Positions 1 through 6,202 of a stretch of 11,763 bases of DNA are shown here, one piece after another (position 1 is the stretch's first letter; each line of letters begins with the position of its first letter). A program made the translations under genes and the position numbers. The notes under the pieces were generated by a model that was not told the origin of the DNA, made no database searches, and worked only from the letters and a program-made list of their open reading frames with translations. This DNA is from an uncultured bacterium (GTDB lineage: Bacteria; Bacteroidota; Bacteroidia; Bacteroidales; Muribaculaceae). Location of the stretch: the NCBI GenBank assembly GCA_946184715.1, contig CAMHGU010000051.1, positions 1 to 11,763 of the forward strand, written 5' to 3'.

Positions 1-68
1 TTGCTTTATCTTCATTGCCGTAAAAAGCGATTCTCTGAATAGTAATAACGCAAGCGCTCACCCCTTTA

Positions 69-395
69 TTGCCCTACGTCGACGCCTTAGTTACGATGCA
101 GCCTAATAATTGGGACATTACATCTGATAAGGTTTACCAGAATGTTCCACTCTATGTACCCGAAGGCTCGGCCGAGCTTTACCGAAATAAATTTCCCTGG
201 AACAAATTCGTGAACATCAAGGAGTTTGCAGCGGGCGATGGCGTGGAGACGGTGAGCATCGACGCGCTTGACCCGTCGGCACCCGTGGAGGTTTACGACC
301 TGCACGGCCGCCGGCTCGGCAGCGACCTGGGCGCGCTCCCCTCGGGCATCTACCTCGTGAAGCAAGGCTCGCGCCTGAGCAAAGTGGCCCGCTGA
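69..395 (+). CDS. C-terminal remnant of a BspA-like leucine-rich-repeat surface protein
   Basis: The first ~55 residues look like the last unit of the BspA-type LRR_5 family, in particular the stretch LYVPEGSAELYRNKFPWNKF, which resembles the recurrent 'LYVPEGS..aY....W..F.nI.e' ending. The last ~45 residues (VYDLHGRRLG ... LPSGIYLVKQG) resemble a short type IX secretion sorting-type tail, so the parent protein was probably exported and surface attached. The reading frame is open only from position 39: in-frame stops lie at 21-23 and 36-38, and no signal peptide is present. LRR-like sequence seems to continue upstream of the TTG at 69 (VITQALTP from about 42), so neither this TTG nor the ATG at 96 is convincing as a true start. 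The gene is therefore 5'-truncated or frameshifted. No promoter is visible. Family assignment is fairly sure; whether the fragment is expressed is unknown. Confidence 0.6.
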   Translation: MPYVDALVTMQPNNWDITSDKVYQNVPLYVPEGSAELYRNKFPWNKFVNIKEFAAGDGVETVSIDALDPSAPVEVYDLHGRRLGSDLGALPSGIYLVKQGSRLSKVAR

Positions 396-432
396 GGCCT
401 CGGCATTCCTATAGCAACCGAATAGCAACGAC

Positions 433-463
433 TCACGGCCACGCCGATATAGCGTGGCCGTGA
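433..463. terminator. 12-bp hairpin between convergent genes, possible bidirectional terminator
   Basis: TCACGGCCACGC (433-444) and GCGTGGCCGTGA (452-463) form a perfect 12-bp stem with a 7-nt loop. It sits between the stop of the LRR fragment (395) and the stop of the minus-strand lipoprotein gene (498), where a terminator shared by both strands is expected. Neither side carries a U-tract, so this may be a transcript-end stabilising hairpin rather than a classical intrinsic terminator. Confidence 0.6.
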
Positions 464-497
464 TGGTGGTGTGCCGGTATCAGTACTCAGCGGCTTC

Positions 498-950
498 TTA
501 CTTCTCGATACGCTGCCAGGTGCATTTCTCACCTCCGTCGGTCACCATAGTATCGCCTTCGAGGCTTAGAATCTCATCGCCATATAGCTGATTATTGCTA
601 TGCGCGAGCTCCAACTCCTGATTGTGATTCTCGAAAAAATCGTATGCGTTAGCTTCAAACGGATCGCCTTCGCGGTCTACATATGTAGTGTACTGACATT
701 CAATTATATAGTTACCGTTGTCGGCCTTAGCCAATTCCCACTGGCCGCCACCTTCGATGGCATAGCCCTCATTGGGGTCGGAGATCTCCATCAGCACGCC
801 GCCTCCCTCGTTGAGGTGCATTACGTAAGTCACGCCGTCGCTGTCGGTGGTCTGCCACGTGCCGAGCACGTCATCTTCCATACTTGAGCAGCCGCTAAGC
901 AGCATCAGCACCGCTGCCACAAGTGTCAAAGCTGTAAATGTTCTTTTCAT
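498..950 (-). CDS. Small lipoprotein, possibly lipocalin-like, probably surface exposed
   Basis: This is a 150-residue protein with a textbook lipoprotein signal: KR at residues 2-3, a hydrophobic core and the lipobox LSGC with Cys21. The mature N-terminus runs C-S-S-M-E-D-D; an acidic cluster just after the lipidated Cys is the Bacteroidota lipoprotein export signal, which favours display on the outer face of the outer membrane (inference). The body starts with VLGTWQTTDSDG (28-39), the typical opening strand of small lipocalin-like or DUF-type beta-barrel lipoproteins, followed by alternating strands and acidic loops. No catalytic motif is seen. The gene is alone on its strand, with its own promoter around 1022-1052 and a roughly 65-nt leader. 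Its coding sequence looks less GC-rich than its neighbours. The exact family and ligand are not recognised. Confidence 0.85.
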   Translation of the reverse strand: MKRTFTALTLVAAVLMLLSGCSSMEDDVLGTWQTTDSDGVTYVMHLNEGGGVLMEISDPNEGYAIEGGGQWELAKADNGNYIIECQYTTYVDREGDPFEANAYDFFENHNQELELAHSNNQLYGDEILSLEGDTMVTDGGEKCTWQRIEK

Positions 951-985
951 CAGTGTTTCGATTTTGAGTTAGTATTGATTGCAGG

Positions 986-1010
986 CGGGCATCGGTCATA
1001 GCTATGCCCG
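986..1010. promoter_or_regulatory. Overlapping dyads at the lipoprotein transcription start
   Basis: CGGGCAT (986-992) and ATGCCCG (1004-1010) are 7-bp inverted arms. Overlapping them is a perfect 10-bp palindrome, CATAGCTATG (997-1006). Both lie just downstream of the minus-strand -7 box (1022-1029), near the predicted transcription start and early leader. The site could be an operator or a leader hairpin; no regulator is known from the sequence. Confidence 0.3.
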
Positions 1011-1021
1011 GCCATCAATTA

Positions 1022-1052
1022 CAAAGGTAGCGACCCGCCGGGCGGCGAGCAA
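1022..1052 (-). promoter_or_regulatory. Bacteroidota-type promoter for the lipoprotein gene
   Basis: Read on the minus strand, TTG (1052-1050) is followed after exactly 20 nt by TACCTTTG (1029-1022), matching the phylum consensus TTG-N20-TAnnTTTG. Transcription would start near 1015. The spacer holds a GC-rich dyad, CCGCC-G-GGCGG (1035-1045), which could be an operator or a composition effect. Confidence 0.65.
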
Positions 1053-1061
1053 GCGCGGCAG

Positions 1062-1078
1062 TGGTTCAAATTGGTTCA
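1062..1078. repeat. Direct repeat TGGTTCA x2 at 10-bp period between divergent promoters
   Basis: TGGTTCA occurs at 1062-1068 and again at 1072-1078, one helical turn apart. The pair lies about 47-63 nt upstream of the predicted lipoprotein start site and upstream of the nitroreductase promoter, a position typical of an activator binding site. A regulatory role is inference. Confidence 0.35.
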
Positions 1079-1129
1079 CGCCGGCAAATTACACCTTCGG
1101 AGCGAAAAACAGCGCCCTCCGCCGGCCTT

Positions 1130-1163
1130 TTTGCGACAAATCCGAAAAAAATAGCTACCTTTG
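1130..1163 (+). promoter_or_regulatory. Promoter of the nitroreductase-hemD gene run
   Basis: TACCTTTG at 1156-1163 matches the Bacteroidota -7 box. A TTTG ends at 1133, giving a 22-nt spacer, slightly longer than the 20 nt of the other promoters here. Transcription would begin near 1170, leaving a leader of about 44 nt before the ATG at 1214. No other -7 match is seen upstream of this gene. Confidence 0.6.
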
Positions 1164-1213
1164 ACGTTTAATAACGGAACAGCCAATTAACAAACCGACA
1201 AATACTAACGACA

Positions 1214-1825
1214 ATGAAACTTACCAACCTTCTTGTGGCGATAGCCGCCACCGCCATTTTGACCGCGTGCCAGCCCGCCACCGATGGGGGCGAGCCAGCA
1301 GCAGCCACCGCAGCCCCCACCGAGGGCGGAGTGATTGAAGCCATCGCCACTCGCACGAGTGTGCGCGCCTACACGGCCGACACCGTAGCCGCTGCCGATG
1401 TGGAAATTCTGCTCCGCGCCGCTATGGCCGCGCCCACGGCTCGCGACTCGCGCCCCTGGGCCTTCGTGGTGGTGACCGACACCGCCATCATCTCGCAGCT
1501 CGACCGCCAAGGCTTCAAAGCCCCCGTGGCAATCGTGGCTTGCGGCAACACCGAGAAGATGCTTGAGGACGAAGGCCGCGACTACTGGGTGCAGGACGTA
1601 TCGGCCGCCGTGGAGAACCTCCTCGTGCAAGCCAACGCTATGGGCCTCGGCGCCGTGTGGACCGGCGTGTATCCTATCGCCGACCGCGTAAAGGGCGTGA
1701 AGGAGATACTCAATATGCCCGAAAATCTTATCCCGCTCGCCATCGTCTATGCCGGCAAGCCCGCCGCCGAGCCTAAGATTAAGGACAAATGGGACACCGC
1801 CAATATCTATTACAATAAGTTCTAA
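1214..1825 (+). CDS. Nitroreductase-family protein anchored as a lipoprotein
   Basis: A 203-residue protein with an N-terminal lipoprotein signal (hydrophobic residues 5-15, lipobox LTAC, Cys19) and a Thr/Ala/Pro/Glu-rich linker up to about residue 38. The rest is a nitroreductase fold: RTSVRAY (47-53) is the R-x-S-x-R FMN-phosphate motif, APTARDSRPWAFVVV (73-87) is the conserved segment after it, and NAMGLGAVWTGVYP (141-154) and LIPLAIVYAGKP (172-183) are the usual C-terminal motifs. Family members use FMN and NAD(P)H to reduce nitro compounds, quinones or other electrophiles; the substrate here cannot be told. Most nitroreductases are cytosolic, so the envelope location raises the question of cofactor and electron supply. 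It is first in a plus-strand run, with its own promoter, and 23 nt from the next gene. Confidence 0.9.
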   Translation: MKLTNLLVAIAATAILTACQPATDGGEPAAATAAPTEGGVIEAIATRTSVRAYTADTVAAADVEILLRAAMAAPTARDSRPWAFVVVTDTAIISQLDRQGFKAPVAIVACGNTEKMLEDEGRDYWVQDVSAAVENLLVQANAMGLGAVWTGVYPIADRVKGVKEILNMPENLIPLAIVYAGKPAAEPKIKDKWDTANIYYNKF

Positions 1826-1848
1826 CCCGCTAAAACATCTCAACGGCA

Positions 1849-2763
1849 ATGCCACGCCCCGACAACCGTCCCGACAACATTCAGGAGTATGTCGTAGAAG
1901 CCGAGCAAGCTCTGCTGCTGCAATATATCAGCACGGCCATACTTCGCGACCACACCCCTACCAAGCTCAAGTCGATGCTCCGCCATCGGCAGTTTGCCGT
2001 CAACTCCGTACCCACCACCCGCTACGACGCCCCGCTACGGCGCGGCGACCGCGTAGGCATCAACTTCGACCGGTCATTTGCCGAGTTTCGCCACCCGCGC
2101 ATCGAGCTGGTATATGAAGACGAGCACCTGCTGATAATCAACAAAGGCTACGGCATCCTCTCGATGGGCACCGACCGCGTGAAAGAGGGCACGGCCTACT
2201 CCATAATGCGCGAATACGTCAAGGCCAACGACCCTCGGGCTAAAGTGTTTATCGTGCATCGTCTCGACCGCGACACCTCGGGCCTTATGCTCTTGGCCAA
2301 GACCGAGCAAGCCAAAGAGACGCTTCAGCACAACTGGAACAATATGGTGACCGAGCGGCGCTATGTGGCCGTGGTGGAGGGCGAGATAGAGCCTCCGGCC
2401 GGAGTGGTGCAAAGCTATCTGGCCGAAAACTCCCAATATGAGGTGTACTCCACCCCCGACAAGAACGCCGGGCAGCTCGCCATCACCCGCTATCGCACTC
2501 TGCGCACCTCGGGCAAAGCCTCGCTCGTGGAGCTTCAGCTCGACACCGGCCGCAAGAACCAGATACGCGTTCATATGAAAGACCTCGGGCACCCCATCAT
2601 AGGCGACCGCAAATACGGCGGCATCATCAGCCCCATCAAGCGGCTCGCCCTTCACGCCCAGACCCTCTGCTTCCGCCACCCCGTCACCGACGAGGCTATG
2701 AGCTTCGAAGCCCCGATACCATCGTCGTTTTTCGCACTTTTAGGCCGCCCCAACCGGCGCTGA
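1849..2763 (+). CDS. RluA-family pseudouridine synthase
   Basis: This 304-residue protein isomerises uridine to pseudouridine in rRNA or tRNA. HRLDRDTSGLMLLAK (137-151) is the RluA-type catalytic motif with the nucleophilic Asp140. Other family landmarks are VYEDEHLLIINKGYGILSMG (88-107), ERRYVAVVEGE and, near the end, TGRKNQIRVHMKDLGHPIIGD followed by LALHAQTLCFRHP. The N-terminal ~75 residues, with LKSMLRHRQFAVN and LRRGDRV, look like a degenerate S4 RNA-binding domain, as in RluC/RluD-type enzymes. The length is normal for the group. Target position and exact orthology (RluC, RluD or other) cannot be settled from sequence reading, so no symbol is given. The ATG at 1849 follows the previous stop by 23 nt and the next gene starts 5 nt after its stop, so it is probably cotranscribed. 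Confidence 0.93.
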   Translation: MPRPDNRPDNIQEYVVEAEQALLLQYISTAILRDHTPTKLKSMLRHRQFAVNSVPTTRYDAPLRRGDRVGINFDRSFAEFRHPRIELVYEDEHLLIINKGYGILSMGTDRVKEGTAYSIMREYVKANDPRAKVFIVHRLDRDTSGLMLLAKTEQAKETLQHNWNNMVTERRYVAVVEGEIEPPAGVVQSYLAENSQYEVYSTPDKNAGQLAITRYRTLRTSGKASLVELQLDTGRKNQIRVHMKDLGHPIIGDRKYGGIISPIKRLALHAQTLCFRHPVTDEAMSFEAPIPSSFFALLGRPNRR

Positions 2764-2768
2764 CACTG

Positions 2769-3773
2769 ATGGCTAAGAGCATACTGATAATAGGAGCCGG
2801 CGGATTCATAGGGAGCTACCTCGTGGAAGAGGCGCTGCGCCGCGGCTACGAGACGTGGGCTGCCGTGCGCGCCACCACGTCGCGCCGTTACCTAACCGAC
2901 GAGCGCATCCGCTTTCTCGAGCTCGACTTCAACGATGAGGAGGCGATGCGCGAAGCTTTCAGCCGGCACGGCGCCTGGGACTATGTGGTGCACAACCTCG
3001 GCGCCACCAAGTGCCTCAACTATTCCGACTTCGACCGCATCAACTACGGCTACCTCCGCGCCGTGGTGGAAGCGCTCCGGGCCGCCGAGGCGATGCCGCA
3101 AGCCTTCGTGATGATGAGCAGCCTCAGCGCTATGGGCCTCGGCGACGAGAAAGGCTACACGCCTTTCACCACCGCAATGACCCCCGCGCCCAACACCCGC
3201 TACGGCCTCTCCAAGATGAAGGCCGAGCAGTGGCTGCGCGCCCAGGCCGATGTGCCCGCCATCATCCTTCGCCCCACCGGCGTGTACGGCCCCCGCGAGC
3301 GCGACTATTTCCTGATGTTCAAAAGCATCAAAGCCGGCTTCGACTTCACCGTGGGCTTCCGCCGCCAGCTGCTGACGTTTATCTACGTGGCCGACCTCGC
3401 CACCGCCGCCCTGCAAGCCATAGAAGCCTCGGCCACCACCATAGGCCGCACCTATATCATCGCCCACCCCACCGCCTACACCCAGGCCCAATTCCGCGCC
3501 ATCGCTATGCGTGAGCTCGGCAAGAGAGTGGTGCTGCCGGTGAAATGCCCGCTATGGATTCTCTACGCGGTGTCGGTAATCGCCGAAGCCATAGGCCGGC
3601 TGCGCGGCAAGCCCTCAACGCTCAACCGCGACAAATATATTATAATGAAGCAGCGCAACTGGACGGCCGATGTGGAGCCGGCACGGCGCGACTTCAACTT
3701 TAACCCCCGCTTCGACCTCCCCGAGGGAGTGAAAGAGGCGATAAAATGGTATAGAGAGAACAAATGGTTCTGA
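2769..3773 (+). CDS. NAD(P)-dependent epimerase/dehydratase (extended SDR)
   Basis: A 334-residue extended short-chain dehydrogenase/reductase. Residues 4-20 form the first Rossmann strand and glycine loop (ILIIGAGGFIG, Gly9/Gly12/Gly15). ELDFND (51-56) contains the conserved adenine-ring Asp. HNLGATKC (75-82) is a variant of the usual N-A-A segment, MMSSLSAMG (115-123) carries the catalytic Ser region, and Tyr145/Lys149 in RYGLSKMKAE form the YxxxK pair. LRPTGVYGPRERDYFLMFK is the substrate-loop motif typical of sugar-nucleotide epimerases and related sterol or dihydroflavonol reductases. The substrate is unknown. Around residues 259-275 (CPLWILYAVSVIAEAIG) there is a hydrophobic stretch that could be a membrane-associated helix. 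It ends 10 nt inside the next gene, which suggests translational coupling. Confidence 0.9.
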   Translation: MAKSILIIGAGGFIGSYLVEEALRRGYETWAAVRATTSRRYLTDERIRFLELDFNDEEAMREAFSRHGAWDYVVHNLGATKCLNYSDFDRINYGYLRAVVEALRAAEAMPQAFVMMSSLSAMGLGDEKGYTPFTTAMTPAPNTRYGLSKMKAEQWLRAQADVPAIILRPTGVYGPRERDYFLMFKSIKAGFDFTVGFRRQLLTFIYVADLATAALQAIEASATTIGRTYIIAHPTAYTQAQFRAIAMRELGKRVVLPVKCPLWILYAVSVIAEAIGRLRGKPSTLNRDKYIIMKQRNWTADVEPARRDFNFNPRFDLPEGVKEAIKWYRENKWF

Positions 3774-4354
3774 CCGATAAAAATATCCTCACCTTCTGCG
3801 CGGCGAGCGAGCAAGTGCCGCAGCGCTATCTCGACGCGGCCACCGAGCTGGGCCGCCGCCTTGCCCAAGCCGGAGCCCGAGTGGTCAATGGCGGCGGGGC
3901 CGCGGGGCTGATGCGCGCCGTCACCGACGGAGCTCTCAGCGCCGGAGGCTACGTCACCGGCGTTATCCCTCAATTTATGGTTGACAACGGCTGGATGCAC
4001 CAAGGCCTGTCGCGCCACATCATCACCGCCGATATGCACGAGCGCAAAAACGTAATGGCGCAGATGAGCAGCGCCGCCGTGGCGCTCCCGGGCGGCGTAG
4101 GCACCCTCGAAGAGCTGCTTGAGATAGTCACCTGGCGCCAGCTGGGCCTCTATCGCCACCAGATTCTGCTGCTCAACGTGGCCGGCTACTACGACCACCT
4201 GATAGCGATGCTCCGCAAAGCCGCCCTCGAGCAATTTATGCGCCAAAGCGACCTCGACAGCATCCTCGTGGCCAATACTCCCGCCGAAGTGATAACCCTG
4301 CTTGCCGCATCAAGCGAGGTGACACCCCTGCCTCCGGCTAAAGTACAACGATAA
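3764..4354 (+). CDS. LOG family protein (Rossmann-fold nucleotide phosphoribohydrolase)
   Basis: A 196-residue protein of the LOG ('lonely guy') family, formerly annotated as lysine decarboxylase. Members cleave the base-ribose bond of nucleoside 5'-monophosphates, including cytokinin ribotides. The diagnostic motifs are present in order: VVNGGGAAGLMRAVTDGA (40-57), GGYVTGVIP (61-69), MHERKNVM (91-98, with the catalytic Arg94 region) and PGGVGTLEELLE (109-120), the signature P-G-G-x-G-T-x-x-E with Glu116. Length is normal. It overlaps the epimerase gene by 10 nt in a different frame, so translation is probably coupled. The natural substrate in non-plant-associated bacteria is usually unknown, and cytokinin production should not be assumed. 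Confidence 0.92.
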   Translation: MVLTDKNILTFCAASEQVPQRYLDAATELGRRLAQAGARVVNGGGAAGLMRAVTDGALSAGGYVTGVIPQFMVDNGWMHQGLSRHIITADMHERKNVMAQMSSAAVALPGGVGTLEELLEIVTWRQLGLYRHQILLLNVAGYYDHLIAMLRKAALEQFMRQSDLDSILVANTPAEVITLLAASSEVTPLPPAKVQR

Positions 4355-4366
4355 CACCCCATAGCG

Positions 4367-5227
4367 ATGCCATCAGCCACAGTCCCCGACACCCTGAGCC
4401 ACAGCGCCGACAGCGCCGCGAGCACGCCGGTCTTTGTGCCGCGCTACCCCGATGGCATCGTCGACTCCCTCGGCAACCACTACCGGCCGCAGCCCGTGGA
4501 GCTCAAAGCCGTGGTGCAGCAGCCCGCCACCGCTCCGGCCGCCAACTACAACGGCTCGGCCAAGCTCAGCAGCGGCGTTATGCTCATCGCCATCTTCTCC
4601 TTCCTCCTCATCGCCTTCACCTTCCGCCGCGGCGCCCGCTACTTCAAGGCGCTGCTACGCGACCCATTCAGCGTGAGAGTCCACGAGAAAGAGATTGCCA
4701 ACGTGCACCGCACCATCAACGACCGCTTCGTCCTGGCCACACTCCTGCTCAACACCTGCATCGTGGTGGGCATCCTGCTCTACTTCGCGCTCATAGAGAG
4801 CGGCCGTCTCACCGTGGCCGCCACCGCCTCGCTGCGCTCCGTGGTGGCCTGCATCGCCGCCTCCACAGGGCTTTACCTCCTGCAGATAATCTTATACCAC
4901 TTCACCGGCTACGTGTTCGCACCCACCGGCGAGCGCATCAAGGTGTGGCTCCAAGGCTTCAACTCCACCCAAGCCCTCTTGGGCCTGATTCTCATCCCTG
5001 TCACACTGATGCTCGCTTTGCATCAAGGCTCCCCCGAGGTGCTTGTGGCTGTGGGCGCAGCGCTTTTTGTCATTATGCGTATTGTGTTCATTAGCAAAGG
5101 TTTTAGAATTTTTTTCAATAAAATAGGCCGCTATCTCTATTTTATTTTGTACCTTTGCGCCCTGGAAATAGTACCCGTTGCGATTGCAGTCGTTGTAGCC
5201 ATAGGGCTATGCGAGCTCGCGCAATGA
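4367..5227 (+). CDS. DUF4271 integral membrane protein
   Basis: This 286-residue protein belongs to the Bacteroidota-specific DUF4271 membrane family of unknown function. The first ~68 residues are polar and rich in Ser, Ala and Pro. Hydrophobic segments follow at about 70-86, 122-141, 155-178, 202-218, 226-244 and 257-281. The C-terminal signature ISKGFRIFFNKIGRYLYFIL followed by YLCALEI (261-267) is the best conserved part of the family as I recall it. It sits directly upstream of hemD, a pairing common in the Bacteroidales; whether it helps tetrapyrrole synthesis or heme handling is not known. The 3' end is locally AT-rich (about 5085-5155) against a GC-rich background and contains a probable promoter for hemD. 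The stop lies 15 nt before the hemD start. Confidence 0.88.
   Translation: MPSATVPDTLSHSADSAASTPVFVPRYPDGIVDSLGNHYRPQPVELKAVVQQPATAPAANYNGSAKLSSGVMLIAIFSFLLIAFTFRRGARYFKALLRDPFSVRVHEKEIANVHRTINDRFVLATLLLNTCIVVGILLYFALIESGRLTVAATASLRSVVACIAASTGLYLLQIILYHFTGYVFAPTGERIKVWLQGFNSTQALLGLILIPVTLMLALHQGSPEVLVAVGAALFVIMRIVFISKGFRIFFNKIGRYLYFILYLCALEIVPVAIAVVVAIGLCELAQ
5150..5157 (+). promoter_or_regulatory. Probable internal promoter (-7 box) for hemD inside the DUF4271 gene
   Basis: TACCTTTG at 5150-5157 is a full match to the -7 consensus and lies in a strikingly AT-rich patch within an otherwise GC-rich coding sequence. No TTG sits at the ideal distance; the upstream region instead has T-runs (5110-5116). 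Transcription would start near 5164, some 80 nt before the hemD ATG. The same bases encode Tyr-Leu-Cys of the DUF4271 C-terminal motif. Confidence 0.45.
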
Positions 5228-5242
5228 AGTCGCCAAATACGA

Positions 5243-5998
5243 ATGACAGTGAACACGAAGAAAATTCTGGTATCCCAACCCAAGCCGGCATCAGGCAAAT
5301 CTCCCTATTACGACCTGGCCGAAAAATATGGCATAGAGGTAGTGTTCCGACCCTTCATCAAAGTGGAAGGGCTGGCTGCCAAAGAGTTCCGACAGCAGAA
5401 AATCAATATCGCTGACTTCACGGCTGTGATAATGACCTCGCGCACCGCCATCGACAATTACTTCCGCCTATGTGAAGAGACCCGCTTCAGCGTGCCCGAC
5501 ACGATGAAGTACTTCTGCACCACCGAGCAGATAGCCAACTACCTGCAGAAGTACATCGTGTACCGCAAGCGCAAGATATTCCGCGCCCTTACCGGTCACG
5601 TGGAAGACCTCGTGCCGCTGATCAACAAGCACCCCAAGGAGAAATACCTGCTACCGGCCAGCGACGTGCATCAAACCAATATGGCTGTGCTCGAAGCCAC
5701 CAAGGCCGACATCACCACCGCCACGATGTATCGCACCATCAGCAACGACTTCGGCCCCGATGAAGCATTCGACTACGATATGCTCATCTTCTTCAGCCCC
5801 TCGGGCATCGAGTCGCTGCTGAAGAACTTCCCCGACTTCAAGCAAGGCGACATCAAAATAGGCTGTCTGGGCGAATCGGCACAGAAGGCAGTAATCGACG
5901 CCGGGCTGCGCCTCGACATAGCGGCGCCCACCCCCGCTGCGCAGTCGATGCCGGCAGCTATCGACCTCTACCTCGCCGCTCAGAAAAAGCGCAAATAG
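5243..5998 (+). CDS. hemD: Uroporphyrinogen-III synthase
   Basis: This 251-residue protein closes and inverts ring D of hydroxymethylbilane to give uroporphyrinogen III, the branch point to heme, siroheme and corrinoids. It matches the Bacteroidales HemD pattern: ILVSQPKP near the N-terminus (8-15), SPYYDLAEKYG, FRPFIKVEGL, the segment AVIMTSRTAIDNYF (61-74), MKYFCTTEQIA, YRKRKIF, then DYDMLIFFSPSGIESLLKNFPDF and IGCLGESAQKAVIDAGL, the C-terminal half-domain hinge typical of the two-domain fold. APTPAAQSMPAAIDLYL near the end corresponds to the usual 'AP.p.....t.ai' tail. Length is normal. The ATG at 5243 is the only start giving this N-terminus; an ATG at 5224 is out of frame. It is last in the plus-strand run and probably has an additional promoter of its own. 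Confidence 0.93.
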   Translation: MTVNTKKILVSQPKPASGKSPYYDLAEKYGIEVVFRPFIKVEGLAAKEFRQQKINIADFTAVIMTSRTAIDNYFRLCEETRFSVPDTMKYFCTTEQIANYLQKYIVYRKRKIFRALTGHVEDLVPLINKHPKEKYLLPASDVHQTNMAVLEATKADITTATMYRTISNDFGPDEAFDYDMLIFFSPSGIESLLKNFPDFKQGDIKIGCLGESAQKAVIDAGLRLDIAAPTPAAQSMPAAIDLYLAAQKKRK

Positions 5999-6042
5999 CA
6001 GCCGCCACAGCGCGGCACCACGCGTAAAACTCAGCCTCACGC

Positions 6043-6073
6043 TTGCATATCCGGATTTTTAGTCCTACCTTTG
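6043..6073 (+). promoter_or_regulatory. Promoter of the tRNA-Asn gene
   Basis: TTG (6043-6045), a 20-nt spacer and TACCTTTG (6066-6073) match the Bacteroidota consensus exactly. The predicted start is near 6080, about 40 nt before the mature tRNA. The leader can fold into a bulged hairpin: GAGGC 6087-6091 with GCCTC 6105-6109, extended by GGC 6095-6097 with GCC 6102-6104. Confidence 0.75.
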
Positions 6074-6119
6074 CAACGTAATTGAAGAGGCAATGGCGCA
6101 GGCCGCCTCGATAAATTTT

Positions 6120-6193
6120 GCTTCAATAGCTCAGTTGGTTAGAGCACCTGACTGTTAATCAGGGGGTCGTTGGTTCAAGTCCATCTTGAAGCG
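6120..6193 (+). tRNA. tRNA-Asn (anticodon GTT)
   Basis: A complete cloverleaf can be drawn. The acceptor stem is GCTTCAA (6120-6126) with TTGAAGC (6186-6192); the D stem is GCTC/GAGC with a 9-nt loop containing GG. The anticodon stem is CCTGA/TCAGG with loop CTGTTAA, giving anticodon GTT at 6154-6156. The variable loop has 5 nt and the T loop is TTCAAGT (6174-6180). The T stem GTTGG/CCATC has one U-U mismatch (6170 with 6184). CCA is not encoded. The gene is a stand-alone unit with its own promoter and terminator. Confidence 0.95.
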
Positions 6194-6202
6194 CTCACAA
6201 TC

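Noticed and set aside
411..432. ATAGCAAC repeated at 411-418 and 422-429
   Set aside because: Two 8-mers 11 nt apart are too little to call a functional repeat; the adjacent hairpin is the more convincing feature.
979..1164. 61-codon open frame in the divergent intergenic region
   Set aside because: It spans both promoters and the repeats, and its translation is low-complexity and unlike any protein.
1205..1855. Long minus-strand open frame opposite the nitroreductase gene
   Set aside because: It is rich in Gly, His, Val and Ala as expected for the antisense of GC-rich codons. The same explains long antisense frames opposite rluA-type, epimerase, trmD, manA and CotH-family genes.
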